A stretch of DNA of 64,000 bases from the NCBI RefSeq assembly GCF_005938385.1, contig NZ_VCRA01000001.1, forward strand, positions 557,146 to 621,145, in the 5' to 3' direction. Both the position numbers and the translations under genes were made by a program. Shown here piece by piece: positions 33,077 to 41,579 of this stretch. Source of the stretch: Paenibacillus mesophilus. Lineage in GTDB: Bacteria > Bacillota > Bacilli > Paenibacillales > NBRC-103111. The first letter of the stretch is position 1; each line of letters begins with the position of its first letter. The notes beneath the pieces were generated by a model. The model did not search any database. It saw nothing but the letters and a program-made list of their open reading frames with translations, and was not told the DNA's origin.

Positions 33077-34483
33077 CTACAGCAAACCGAGATGCACCAG
33101 CCGGTCCTTGATCATTTGACCTACGACTTGCGGCGAGAAGTAGGTTCGGATGTGCTGCATGCCGTTGAAGGCGATGGAGTTGCGGAAGTCCGGGTTGTAC
33201 TTGATTTCCCGCATATAGTGGGCCGCATGGCCGAGATCGGGCTCCGCCCAGGTTTGATAACCTTTGTAAGGCCCCCAGTCTCCGCCGACTCCGACAATAC
33301 TGTAATCGACGATGCAAGAGTTGGTCGCGTTCATGAAATCGGTGTTGCCGGACCAATAGGTCCCTATGACCGGCTTGCCCAAGTACATCGCCTCGGCGAG
33401 TCCGAGTCCGAATCCTTCCGAGCGGTGCAGCGAAACGAAGCAATCGGTGCAATTCAGCAGCCCGTCGGTTTCGCTTCGGCTCAAAATCCGGTCGATAATA
33501 TAAATATTGGAATACCCTTTGACCAATTGGTTGATTTCATCAATGTCCGACGGATTCGCCTTCGAATGATTCAGCTTAACGACAAGGCCGACGGACGTAT
33601 CCTTCGGATCGAACGCCTGCTTGAACGCCAAGATCGCGCCTTGCGGGTTTTTCCGTCTCTGGTAGCTGTGCGTGTCGTACATCGAGAAGAACAAAAACTT
33701 GTCTTCCGGCAAACCGAAGGTGGCCCGGCCGATATCAGGGGGCGGATTGACCTCTATGCCGTGCGGAATGCGGATGACGGGAACGGAAGATTTTTTGGCG
33801 ATCGATTCGACGACGAAGTTGGAAGGCGCCCAAACCTCGCTGACGAAATGGAAGCCGTCGCAAAATTCATCCGGAAAGTCGGGCAGCTCCCAATGCCAGT
33901 ATCCGATGTTGAACCGTTTGTCGAAAAGCGATGCTCCGAAATGGTGGTGCACCGATCTCAGCGTATCGGCATTCGTGTGAATAATGTTCACTTTATACTG
34001 CGGGTCCTGTATTTCTTTATGCCTCCAAGTGAAGTCTTCCATCCGGATCGATGTAACCGGGAAGTTCAATATGCCGAACGGGATGTCCGCCGCCGAAATC
34101 GCCCTGGCGGCCAGACGGCTCGATTCGCCGATTCCCATCTCGGCCCGGATAAACCCGACGATATTGGCCCCTTTGGCGTAACCCGGCTCCGGCTCGGCTT
34201 CCCGTTCGATAACCGGCTCGATGACGGGCAGGGAGTCCTTCGCAAAGTGGCGCTTCCGCCGCCGTCTCCTCGCATGCAGCCGTCCTCTGCGAAACCGCTT
34301 CTTGCCCTTGGATAGCAGCCATCTCCGTCTCTTCCATCGTTTGGAAAGCTTCCGTGCGGGAGCGCGCTTCTTTTTCAGCCGCGCCTTCCCGCCGCGCAGC
34401 GGCGGCTTCCGCTTTTTCCGCCTCGCCGATTTTACGGCCGTAGACGCTCGTCTGTTTTGCCGGTGATGACCGGTACTCCGCAT
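33077..34483 (-). CDS. GT4 glycosyltransferase with polybasic N-terminal extension
   Basis: 468 residues. Residues 1-85 are extremely rich in Arg and Lys (for example KSARRKKRKPP and HARRRRRKRHF). Residues about 100-468 form a GT-B transferase with GFIRAEMGIGESSRLA at the start of the catalytic part and HRSEGFGLGLAEAMYLGKP as donor-site signature. Start ATG behind AAAGGGTGG; 32 extra in-frame codons upstream run through the palindrome there and are rejected. The basic leader is not a signal peptide (no hydrophobic core). It is similar in character to leaders on GTs in the 41-53 kb operon. Confidence 0.85.
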   Translation of the reverse strand: MRSTGHHRQNRRASTAVKSARRKKRKPPLRGGKARLKKKRAPARKLSKRWKRRRWLLSKGKKRFRRGRLHARRRRRKRHFAKDSLPVIEPVIEREAEPEPGYAKGANIVGFIRAEMGIGESSRLAARAISAADIPFGILNFPVTSIRMEDFTWRHKEIQDPQYKVNIIHTNADTLRSVHHHFGASLFDKRFNIGYWHWELPDFPDEFCDGFHFVSEVWAPSNFVVESIAKKSSVPVIRIPHGIEVNPPPDIGRATFGLPEDKFLFFSMYDTHSYQRRKNPQGAILAFKQAFDPKDTSVGLVVKLNHSKANPSDIDEINQLVKGYSNIYIIDRILSRSETDGLLNCTDCFVSLHRSEGFGLGLAEAMYLGKPVIGTYWSGNTDFMNATNSCIVDYSIVGVGGDWGPYKGYQTWAEPDLGHAAHYMREIKYNPDFRNSIAFNGMQHIRTYFSPQVVGQMIKDRLVHLGLL

Positions 34484-34769
34484 TAATATCCACCCTTTCC
34501 ATTTGAGATAGCCGCCGAGTACAAAGTCAGACCGTCTTACGACTTTGTACAAGCGGGGACAACGGGGCGAATAACGCACTTTCGTTCCGCTATTGGCCTA
34601 TATACGGGACAATCCGGACTAATAGCGGAACTACATTCCGCTAAATCGGTGTAAAGCGACCCGGATGCAAGCAAAATAGGCCAATAACGTACGCGAGTTC
34701 CGTAATTATCAAGAAAAATTGGAAAACGACCAGCTTAGCGAACTATAGTTCCGCTATGAACCTCGCTTC
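34484..34769. other. Intergenic region with inverted repeats
   Basis: No gene. It contains a perfect 10-bp inverted repeat (34519-34550, listed separately) and a stretch at about 34575-34760 with several copies of TTCCGCTA and its complement TAGCGGAA, resembling degenerate palindromes often seen between Paenibacillus genes. The tandem palindromic repeat begins at 34770. Confidence 0.5.
34519..34550. repeat. Perfect inverted repeat upstream of the basic GT4 gene
   Basis: GTACAAAGTC and GACTTTGTAC are exact complements separated by 12 nt. On the minus strand they end 36 nt before the GT4 start codon, a position fit for an operator or a leader hairpin. No T-run follows, so a terminator is unlikely. 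Confidence 0.5.
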
Positions 34770-34915
34770 ACTTTTGGGGGTTACTTAGGGGGCTCCCCCA
34801 AAAGTACCAGGAATAAGCTCCGAAGGTTCGCCTCACTTTTGGGGGTTACTTAGGGGGCTCCCCCAAAAGTAATCGGAATAAGCTCCGGAGGCCTTCTTCA
34901 CTTTTGGGGGTGCTT
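34770..34915. repeat. Tandem 65-bp palindromic repeat, cluster 1
   Basis: Each unit contains ACTTTTGGGGG and, 14 nt later, CCCCCAAAAGT, forming an 11-bp stem; units recur every 65 bp (stems at 34770-34805 and 34835-34870, half a stem at 34900). The linker carries GGAATAAGCTCCGAAGG. The third, truncated copy runs into the stop codon of the gmd-like gene. Related clusters lie near 37 kb and 41 kb. Confidence 0.85.
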
Positions 34916-35861
34916 AGAGTAGGTCTCTCCAGTATTGAAGCAGGTCCTTCATCGTCTTCTCGAACGGAATTTCCGGTTTCCAGCCGGTTTCCTCGTGAAA
35001 CTTCTGATAGTCGCCAAGCAGGATTTCCACGTCGGAAGGTCTCAGGCGGGCCGGATCTTCCTCGATCGAGATCGTGGCGTTGCTGTAGGACAGCAGCAAA
35101 TCAAGCATTTCGCGAATCGTGCAGCATTTGCCGGACGCGATGTTGTACGTCTCGCCGGGCTTCCCTTTCTCGAGCGCCAGCCAATACGCCCGGACGACGT
35201 CGCGTACGTCGGTGAAATCCCGCTTGGCCGACAAATTGCCGACATGGAGCACGGGCGGTATTTTGCCTTTCTCGATCTGGGCAATCTGTTTGGCGAAGTT
35301 GGAAGTAACGAAGTTCTCGCCGCGTCTCGGTCCCGTATGGTTGAACGTACGGGTGACGATAATCGGCAGTCCGTAGCTCTTGTAATACTGGTAACCCAAA
35401 TAGTCCTGCGCGACTTTGCTGACCGCATAAGGGCTTAACGGCCGAAGCGGATTCGTTTCCCGGATGGGCGTCTCGTGAGGCTCCACATGCCCGTATTCCT
35501 CGCTGGAGCAGGCCACTTGCATTTTGCACGACAGATCGAACCGGCGAAGCGCCTCCATAATGTTGACTTGGCCGGCCACGTTGTTGTGGATCGTATCGAT
35601 CGGCGAATTCCAGGATGTCGGGACGAAGCTTTGGGCAGCCAAGTGAAAAATGAGATCGGGCTTGATTTCCTTGATCAGATGCTCCACAGAAAACGGATCC
35701 CTCAGCTCGCACTCCACGAGGCGGATATCCGAAAGATGCTTGATATGGTCCATGCGGCTTCGCTGCCGGATCGTTCCGGTGACCTCCACATTACGCTGAA
35801 GCAAAAATTCCGCCATGTGGCTTCCGACAAAACCGGAAATCCCCGTTACAAGAGCTTTCAT
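34914..35861 (-). CDS. gmd: GDP-mannose 4,6-dehydratase-family SDR
   Basis: A 315-residue extended SDR: GISGFVG at the NAD site, CSSEEYG and YAVSK as active site, FNHTGPRRGENFVT and finally RPSDVEILLGD, a GDP-sugar family hallmark. It should make GDP-4-keto-6-deoxymannose from GDP-mannose; manC lies 3 nt upstream and a fucose synthase further up on the same strand. The SSEEYG motif is also found in GDP-6-deoxymannose reductases (Rmd), so that alternative remains. Shorter than enteric Gmd but normal for this subgroup. Confidence 0.82.
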   Translation of the reverse strand: MKALVTGISGFVGSHMAEFLLQRNVEVTGTIRQRSRMDHIKHLSDIRLVECELRDPFSVEHLIKEIKPDLIFHLAAQSFVPTSWNSPIDTIHNNVAGQVNIMEALRRFDLSCKMQVACSSEEYGHVEPHETPIRETNPLRPLSPYAVSKVAQDYLGYQYYKSYGLPIIVTRTFNHTGPRRGENFVTSNFAKQIAQIEKGKIPPVLHVGNLSAKRDFTDVRDVVRAYWLALEKGKPGETYNIASGKCCTIREMLDLLLSYSNATISIEEDPARLRPSDVEILLGDYQKFHEETGWKPEIPFEKTMKDLLQYWRDLL

Positions 35862-35864
35862 CCG

Positions 35865-36899
35865 TTAAGTTCCTCCTTCTTGTTGTTCGAGGGCTTTCAG
35901 CGCGGATTTGATGCGCTGCTCCTCCGATTTGTGACAGACGAGCAGCCCGTCGTCGGTCGAGACGACGATCAGATCGCTGACGCCGATAACCATCGTCTTC
36001 GGATGATCCGTGTAGATGATGCTGTTGTTCGTCGATTCGAGATGGACGTAACCGCGGCCGTTCAAAATATTTCCTTCGGCGTCCGCCTTCTGGATCCGTT
36101 CGAGCGACGTCCAAATGCCGACGTCGTCCCATTTGAACTTGACCGGCAGCGTCAAGATCAAGTCGGCCTTCTCCAAGATGGCGTAATCGACTGATATTTT
36201 CGGAAGCATCGGGTACACGCTCTCCGTATTGCCGTCTCCGCTCGACAGCAGACTCCAGATGAAAGGCTGGTGCAGCTTCATATAGTGGGCAATCGTGGAA
36301 GGCTTCCAGACGAAAATGCCGCTGTTCCAGAATATGCCCGGATCGCGAACGAGCTTCTCCGCCACTTCCAAAGGAGGTTTCTCGATAAACGAGCTTGCTT
36401 CGAGCAGCCCGTCTTCCGTGCGGACTTCCGACGTGCGAATATAGCCGTATCCGGTCTCCGGCCGCGTCGGGACGACGCCGAGCGTGACGATCGCATGGTT
36501 GCGTTCGGCCGCCTTCTCGGCTTTGCGCAGCGCCATGACCAACTCCTCCGGCTCATCCGTATAATGGTCCGAAGGCATCGTCACGAGCACTTCATCGTCT
36601 TCCCGCGACAGGAAATGATAAGCCGTCAATGCGATGCAAGGCCCTGTATCCCGCTGCTCGGGTTCCAGCAGCAGCCGGTCATCGGGCAGCTCCGGCAGCT
36701 GAGCTTCGACGAGAGCTTTGTACGATCTGGCAGTAACGACGTATACCGAGGCTTCCGGCAGCCATTGCGTATAGCGTCTGTAAGTTTGCTGCAGCATCGT
36801 TTCATGGGAAGTGAGCGAGAGGAACTGCTTCGGCCGCGTTCTTACACTTCTGGGCCAAAACCGGGTCCCTGCTCCACCCGCCAAAATTACGATCTTCAA
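35865..36899 (-). CDS. manC: Mannose-1-phosphate guanylyltransferase
   Basis: A 344-residue nucleotidyltransferase with the signature LAGGAGTRFWPRS and RPKQFLSL, then TMPSDHY, FIEKPP and GIFVWKPS. It lacks the C-terminal phosphomannose isomerase domain of long ManC proteins, so it is the single-function form producing GDP-mannose. It feeds the gmd-like and fcl genes. Next to gmd with a 3-nt gap. A sigma-K-like -10 box lies upstream. Confidence 0.92.
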   Translation of the reverse strand: MKIVILAGGAGTRFWPRSVRTRPKQFLSLTSHETMLQQTYRRYTQWLPEASVYVVTARSYKALVEAQLPELPDDRLLLEPEQRDTGPCIALTAYHFLSREDDEVLVTMPSDHYTDEPEELVMALRKAEKAAERNHAIVTLGVVPTRPETGYGYIRTSEVRTEDGLLEASSFIEKPPLEVAEKLVRDPGIFWNSGIFVWKPSTIAHYMKLHQPFIWSLLSSGDGNTESVYPMLPKISVDYAILEKADLILTLPVKFKWDDVGIWTSLERIQKADAEGNILNGRGYVHLESTNNSIIYTDHPKTMVIGVSDLIVVSTDDGLLVCHKSEEQRIKSALKALEQQEGGT

Positions 36900-36937
36900 T
36901 CCTTTTCCCTCCCCGCTACAGCGATGGAATACGCTAA

Positions 36938-36968
36938 TATACTATGCTCATCTCTCACGGCCGACGTA
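36938..36968 (-). promoter_or_regulatory. Possible sigma-K promoter for manC-gmd
   Basis: On the minus strand CATAGTATA fits CATAnnnTA exactly; TACG lies 18 nt before it, one base beyond the usual 16-17 nt spacing. It lies 39 nt upstream of the manC start. Suggestive only. Confidence 0.32.
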
Positions 36969-37016
36969 GACGTATTGCCGATAGCGGGCGAAATTGGCGC
37001 TTGCCCAAGCCTTAAA

Positions 37017-37125
37017 AGTCCCCCAAAAGTGAAGAATGCCTCTGGAGCTTAATCCGATTACTTTTGGGGGAGCCCCCGATTCCAAACCCCCAAACAGCCC
37101 CCCCTTAATGCCCCCAGAAGTGAAG
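37017..37125. repeat. Palindromic repeat, cluster 2 (inverted relative to cluster 1)
   Basis: CCCCCAAAAGTGAAG, then TCTGGAGCTTAATCCGATT, ACTTTTGGGGGAG and a later CCCCCAGAAGTGAAG reproduce the elements of cluster 1 in the opposite orientation, with more decay. It lies between the manC promoter region and the 3' end of the GT2 gene. Confidence 0.75.
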
Positions 37126-37176
37126 TGATGCTTCGCAACAAAGCAAAAAGAAAGATGCCGCGGCGGGCATCCTCGA

Positions 37177-38445
37177 CTACCATTTGAATTTGCGCCGTTT
37201 TACGAGCCATTGGCCGACGGAAGCGGGTTCTTCCTGCAAAATCTCGTACATGCGGGCTTCAGTCGCGCTTAAGGGAACGGCCCCCATGACTTTGAAGCCG
37301 AGCTGACGGTCGTCGTCGTTCACTTTCAATCGGGCCGGGATGAAGGAGGCGTCGGAATGGATTTCGACGGTATAGGAAGGCGCTTGATCGCGAAGCCGGA
37401 TTTTGATCGTGAAAGTGCCCTCGTCGAACTTGTACTCCCGGTGACGGACGCCGTTGATGTAAACGGTCAAGCCCAATCGGCCCGCTTTCCGGTCGAAACG
37501 GGGCTGCTGGTGATCCCCCTCGATGATCAGGCATTCGATCCCGGATTCGCCGCCGTTGTCGATTTCCATCTTCCAGTGGGGCGGCACCCAGCCGTCCTCG
37601 AAGCGGTTCGACGCGCTCACCCGGGGACCTATGCCGAATACGCGAAACTGCTTCATTTTCTCCATCAGCCATGCGGGGCCCTCCGGCAAATGATGCGCGA
37701 TATATTGGATCAGCCAATGATTCGATACCGCTCCGTAGTTTTTCAGGCTCGTGCGGATAATTTCCGGCAGGCCGACGGTAAAATATTGCTTTACGCTTTT
37801 GCAGTCGTCATGCAGTCTCGAGTTAGCCATCAACTGGTTCACGTAGCCGAGCCGATGCTTGGCGGCAATCCGCATCCACAGGTCGTAGTCCATGCAGAAA
37901 TGCAAGCTTTCGTCGATCGGCCCCACCTCATCCAGAACGCTCTTGCGCATAAAGACGGCAGGCTGGCAGATCGTACATACGTCGAACAAGCGGGCCCGGT
38001 TGATGCCGGAATCGACCGGATACGGCCGCAGATGCTTATTGTTTGCGTCCGTATGGTCGGCCTTGCCGTAGACGAGGCCGTATTCCGGATGCTTGACGAG
38101 CGCCGAGACGGCCCGGCTTATCGCTCTCGGCCAATACGTATCGTCGGAATTGAGCCATCCGATGATGTCTCCGTTCGCCATCGCGAGCCCCTTATTGAGC
38201 GCATTCGACTGACCTTTGTCTTTTTCCGAAACGTAGCGGAACCGTTCCCCGTACTTGCGCGCATATTTTTGCAATATATCGACGGTTTGGTCCGTCGATC
38301 CTCCGTCGACGACGATCAGCTCCACATTGCGGTAGTCCTGGGACAGCACGCTCTCGATCGTCTCGCGGATGAAGGCCCCCTGCTGATACGACGGCGTAAT
38401 GACGGATACGAGCGGATACTTCCCTGGATCATCCGTGCGGCTCAT
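37177..38445 (-). CDS. GT2 glycosyltransferase with C-terminal beta-rich extension
   Basis: 422 residues. Residues 1-240 form a GT-A family 2 domain: [37 protein letters not shown] (the metal-binding DD) and the acceptor-side [10 protein letters not shown]. Residues about 270-400 form a separate beta-rich domain ([25 protein letters not shown]) of unknown type. It overlaps the fucose synthase gene upstream by 4 nt, so transfer of fucose or a related deoxysugar is a reasonable guess. No membrane segment. Confidence 0.85.
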   Translation of the reverse strand: MSRTDDPGKYPLVSVITPSYQQGAFIRETIESVLSQDYRNVELIVVDGGSTDQTVDILQKYARKYGERFRYVSEKDKGQSNALNKGLAMANGDIIGWLNSDDTYWPRAISRAVSALVKHPEYGLVYGKADHTDANNKHLRPYPVDSGINRARLFDVCTICQPAVFMRKSVLDEVGPIDESLHFCMDYDLWMRIAAKHRLGYVNQLMANSRLHDDCKSVKQYFTVGLPEIIRTSLKNYGAVSNHWLIQYIAHHLPEGPAWLMEKMKQFRVFGIGPRVSASNRFEDGWVPPHWKMEIDNGGESGIECLIIEGDHQQPRFDRKAGRLGLTVYINGVRHREYKFDEGTFTIKIRLRDQAPSYTVEIHSDASFIPARLKVNDDDRQLGFKVMGAVPLSATEARMYEILQEEPASVGQWLVKRRKFKW

Positions 38446-39377
38446 GAATATTCCTCCTTATACCATTGGATCGTCCGCTCCAAGCCGGTCCGCATATCCG
38501 TTCTGGCCTCGAAGCCGAACCGTTCCTTCGCGAGCCGCACATCGAGCTTTCTTCTCGGCTGCCCGTTCGGGCGACCGGTGTCCCAGACGATTTCACCCTC
38601 GTAGCCGACGAGCTCGCGGATCGTTTCGGCCAGCTCCCGGATTCGGATTTCCTGCCCCGATCCGAGGTTGACCGGGTCGGAGCCGTCGTACAGCGCCGCC
38701 GCACGGACGATTCCTTCGGCCGCATCCTCGGCGTACAGAAACTCCCGGGTCGGCGTTCCGTCCCCCCACAGCGTAATGGACGGCTCTCCTCGCCGTTTCG
38801 CTTCCTCGCATTTGCGGATGATCGCCGGGATGACGTGGGACGTCTCCAGATCGAAATTGTCGCCGGGGCCGTACAAATTGACCGGCAGCAGGAAAATCGA
38901 ATTGAAGCCGTATTGTTTGCGGTAAGCTTGCGACTGAACAAGCATCATTTTTTTGGCAAGCCCGTACGGGGCGTTCGTCTCTTCCGGGTAGCCGTTCCAC
39001 AAGTCGGCTTCGCTGAAAGGGACGGGGGCGAATTTGGGATACGAGCAGATCGTGCCGATCGCCACCATTTTCCGGATCCCTTTACGCCGGGAATGCTCGA
39101 TCAAATGTGCCCCCATCACGAGATTGTCGTAAAAAAACGATCCCGGATTTTTCTCGTTCGCCCCGATGCCTCCGACGACGGCAGCCAAGTGAAACACGAC
39201 GTCCGGGCGGAAATCGTCCAGCATCCGGACGATGTGCTGCTCCTGGCGCAGGTCGTATTGTTTGCTGCGGGGTACATGTACGCGCTCGCACCCGAGGCGC
39301 CGCAGCTCATTCACGACATGCTTGCCCAAAAACCCGGCTCCGCCGGTCACTACGATCGATTTATCGGCTAGCTCCAT
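38442..39377 (-). CDS. fcl: GDP-L-fucose synthase
   Basis: A 311-residue SDR with GGAGFLG, the characteristic [15 protein letters not shown] and [16 protein letters not shown] and NAPYGLAKK (Tyr and Lys of the active site), [11 protein letters not shown], and the C-terminal [11 protein letters not shown]. These identify the 3,5-epimerase/4-reductase that turns GDP-4-keto-6-deoxymannose into GDP-fucose. Start ATG behind GAAGGGGAG. Cotranscribed with a GT2; manC and gmd follow about 280 bp further on, beyond the repeat cluster. Confidence 0.9.
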   Translation of the reverse strand: MELADKSIVVTGGAGFLGKHVVNELRRLGCERVHVPRSKQYDLRQEQHIVRMLDDFRPDVVFHLAAVVGGIGANEKNPGSFFYDNLVMGAHLIEHSRRKGIRKMVAIGTICSYPKFAPVPFSEADLWNGYPEETNAPYGLAKKMMLVQSQAYRKQYGFNSIFLLPVNLYGPGDNFDLETSHVIPAIIRKCEEAKRRGEPSITLWGDGTPTREFLYAEDAAEGIVRAAALYDGSDPVNLGSGQEIRIRELAETIRELVGYEGEIVWDTGRPNGQPRRKLDVRLAKERFGFEARTDMRTGLERTIQWYKEEYS

Positions 39378-39417
39378 CAATAATCTCCCCTTCGATTGCG
39401 GTTTTTTCGGCAATTAG

Positions 39418-39508
39418 TTTAACGGAATAACGTACCTGCTCTCTGACGATCGGGACTTGCCGTTCCATAAAACCCCGGTCGTCAGTCAGGGTGGTAATTC
39501 CGTTAAAG
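39418..39508. repeat. Long imperfect inverted repeat
   Basis: TTTAACGGAATAACG... and ...GGTAATTCCGTTAAA, with inner arms CTGACGATCGGG and CCCCGGTCGTCAG, pair over about 37 positions with several mismatches. It lies in the divergent gap between fcl and the second DUF4214 gene. It looks like a miniature palindromic element rather than a terminator (no T-run). The rest of the gap (39509-39673) shows nothing clear. Confidence 0.55.
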
Positions 39509-39673
39509 TTCTTTGATTTACGATATGTGACTACCCTCCGAGCGGTATAGACAACTACATCGGGTTGCCAAAAAAAACAAGCGTTTGCCGACGGGTACAT
39601 GTCCACGCGGGTACGGTCGATTCCCCGTAACATACAACAAATCGACCGAATACGGGCCTTGGGGTGAATTCGA

Positions 39674-40186
39674 GTGAGAATGATGGAAATATTGCGGAAA
39701 GTGTACCAGAAGGATAGGGAATCGTTCATAGCCGCCTGCTACCGCGAGCTGCTCGGACGCGAGCCCGATCCGGGCGGCATGCAGCATCATCTACAACTGC
39801 TCGGCGGAAAGTCGAAGCTCGCCATCATGACCGCACTCCTGCAAAGCCCGGAGGCCGAGCAGCTGTACCGCTCCGGTCCACCGCCCCATACCGGCAAAAA
39901 ACGCCCGTCGGCTGCCGACTTGCTCCGGAAGCTGTACACGTATCCGGACGACCGGTACGTACGGGGCTTGTACGAGGAGCTGCTGTGCAGGCGACCGGAT
40001 CATAAAGGCGCAAGCCATAACGTCCGCCACCTGCAGCACGGGGCTTCCCGGGCATCGATCGCCGCCCAGCTGCTGCACTCCGGCGAAGCCGTCGAGCTGC
40101 TTAAGGCCAAGAACGGCACTCCGATCGCGCAAAAAATATTGTTTGACTACGCGAACCGGACGTTTTATCCGGATTACCATTACTAA
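39674..40186 (+). CDS. DUF4214 double-repeat protein (2)
   Basis: 170 residues with two DUF4214 units (RESFIAACYRELLGREPDPGG and DDRYVRGLYEELLCRRPDHKG). Its layout is the same as the protein at 30816, including a Tyr-rich end (TFYPDYHY against IVSFYN). GTG start seven bases after GGGGTG; two ATG codons follow within nine bases. It stands on the plus strand between two minus-strand glycan operons, next to a sulfotransferase. Function unknown. Confidence 0.76.
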   Translation: MRMMEILRKVYQKDRESFIAACYRELLGREPDPGGMQHHLQLLGGKSKLAIMTALLQSPEAEQLYRSGPPPHTGKKRPSAADLLRKLYTYPDDRYVRGLYEELLCRRPDHKGASHNVRHLQHGASRASIAAQLLHSGEAVELLKAKNGTPIAQKILFDYANRTFYPDYHY

Positions 40187-40251
40187 AGATTCGATAGGGA
40201 TATCGTTGCAAGAGTGATCACCCAAATAATGAATCAAGCGAGGTGTTATTT

Positions 40252-41022
40252 TTGAACGGATTGACTAAAGGGAATTTGCCTCATTTTCTGATCATCGGCG
40301 TGCAAAAAGGAGGGACCACTTCGTTATACCATTACTTGACGCAGCATCCGAATATCGCCTCGGCAACGGAAAAAGAAGTTCATTACTTCGACTATAATTT
40401 CCATAAAGGAATCGATTGGTATAGATCGCATTTTCCGCATTGCCCAAACGATAAGATTACCGGGGAGGCAAGCCCGTATTATATGTTCCATCCGCACGCC
40501 GCGAAAAGAATAAAGGCTGCGATCCCTTCGGTTAAACTCATTGCGTTATTAAGAAACCCGGTCGAAAGAACGATCTCCTCCTACAAGATGATGCACCGAA
40601 GAAAAAAGGAGCATTTGTCATTTGAACAGGCCATGCAGGAGGAAACATCGCGAATCCGGGACGAACTGCCGAAAATGCTCGGGGATCCGAATTATTTCAG
40701 TAAAGAGCATTTTTACTTTTCCTACTTGTCCAGAAGCGTATATGCCGATCAATTAGAGCCTTACTTTAAACGATTTCCGCGAGAGCAGATATTGATATTA
40801 AAAAGCGAAGACTTATTTACCGATCCGTCGACGGTTTATCGCAAAACGCTGAAATTTTTAAATTTGCCCCTCTGGGAGCCGAATCATTATGACATCATGA
40901 ACAAAGGCAAATACAAGCGGGATATACCAAAGGAGACATTGAATTATTTAACCGAATATTTCAGACCCCATAATCAAAGGTTATATCGAATGTTAGGCGT
41001 TGATTTGGGCTGGGACCGTTAA
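40252..41022 (+). CDS. PAPS-dependent sulfotransferase (heparan N-sulfotransferase-like)
   Basis: A 256-residue sulfotransferase. The 5'-phosphosulfate loop is IGVQKGGTTSLYHYL near residue 15 and the 3'-phosphate site is LLRNPVERTISSYKM; EKEVHYFDYNF and LKSEDLFTDP are also family-typical. It transfers sulfate from PAPS, probably to a sugar hydroxyl or amine given its surroundings. TTG start six bases after GAGGTG. Its codons are visibly AT-richer than all its neighbours, a sign of recent acquisition. Flanked on the 3' side by the palindromic repeats. Confidence 0.88.
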   Translation: MNGLTKGNLPHFLIIGVQKGGTTSLYHYLTQHPNIASATEKEVHYFDYNFHKGIDWYRSHFPHCPNDKITGEASPYYMFHPHAAKRIKAAIPSVKLIALLRNPVERTISSYKMMHRRKKEHLSFEQAMQEETSRIRDELPKMLGDPNYFSKEHFYFSYLSRSVYADQLEPYFKRFPREQILILKSEDLFTDPSTVYRKTLKFLNLPLWEPNHYDIMNKGKYKRDIPKETLNYLTEYFRPHNQRLYRMLGVDLGWDR

Positions 41023-41039
41023 GCTCCGAGGGCCTCTTC

Positions 41040-41192
41040 ACTTTTGGGGGACAATTTGGGGGGGCTCCCCAAAAGTACCCCGATTAAGCTGCGAAGGCCT
41101 TCTTCACTTTTGGGGGCGATTTCGGGGGGGCTCCCCCAAAAGTACCCGGAATAAGCTCCGAAGGCCCTCTCTTTACTTTTAGGGGGGCATTT
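41040..41192. repeat. Tandem palindromic repeat, cluster 3
   Basis: Stems ACTTTTGGGGG/CCCCAAAAGT occur at 41040-41076 and 41106-41143, with a decayed third at 41175. Linkers contain AAGCTCCGAAGGCC. Spacing is 66-69 bp. It lies between the ends of the sulfotransferase gene and the tag-protein gene and could serve as a terminator for either. Confidence 0.85.
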
Positions 41193-41199
41193 TGGGGGA

Positions 41200-41469
41200 C
41201 TAAGAAGCGTAGGCGTGCTGGTAGCCTTCCTCGAACGCTTGGGCGAATCCCACGTCGAATCCGCTGTTGTACCCCAAGTTGTAGCCTTGATCGTAAGTCA
41301 TTTTCACTCCGGAAGGCGGCAGCGCCCTTCGTACCGCGCGGCGGCGCCCCTGCAGCCGGCGCTTGCCGCGCCTTGCTAGCCGTCTTTTGCCGCCGAGACG
41401 TTTGACCGCGCGTCGCGTGCGCCTTTTCCCGGATTTGCCGGCAGACGGCTTCTTCTTGATGACGGTCAT
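41200..41469 (-). CDS. Stand-alone polybasic plus GX3-array protein
   Basis: 89 residues with no enzymatic domain. Residues 1-50 are Arg/Lys-rich (AGKSGKRRTRRAVKRL and onward). Residues 58-89 form an array with Gly or Ala every fourth residue (62, 66, 70, 74, 78, 82, 86) next to Tyr or Phe: YDQGYNLGYNSGFDVGF. The same leader type starts the next four proteins in the operon, where it precedes a glycosyltransferase domain. Strong AAGGAGTTGA site. Last gene of a 13-gene operon. Probably a partner or adaptor of those enzymes (inference). Also reminiscent of the deca-GX3 motif of Yae1/Lto1. Confidence 0.75.
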   Translation of the reverse strand: MTVIKKKPSAGKSGKRRTRRAVKRLGGKRRLARRGKRRLQGRRRAVRRALPPSGVKMTYDQGYNLGYNSGFDVGFAQAFEEGYQHAYAS

Positions 41470-41484
41470 TTTATCAACTCCTTA

Positions 41485-41562
41485 GAGCTTTGCGGAGCAA
41501 AGCTGGCTTCGTAAGCATTCGCTGAGCATTGCGGAGCAAAACTGGCTTCGTAAGCATTCGCC
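41485..41562. repeat. 39-bp tandem duplication between two operon genes
   Basis: Two copies of a 39-bp unit beginning GAGC(T/A)TTGCGGAGCAAA lie head to tail (41485-41523 and 41524-41562) with four differences, followed by a short third start (GAGCTTTG). GAGCTTTGCGGAGCAAAGCT is itself palindromic. It sits between the GT2 stop and the ribosome-binding site of the tag protein, so it may form hairpins in the mRNA. Confidence 0.75.
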
Positions 41563-41579
41563 GAGCTTTGCTGCATCCG

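Noticed and set aside
34770..41192. CRISPR array
   Set aside because: The 65-bp repeats have no unique spacers of even length, occur as two to three copies at gene ends, and no cas gene is present.
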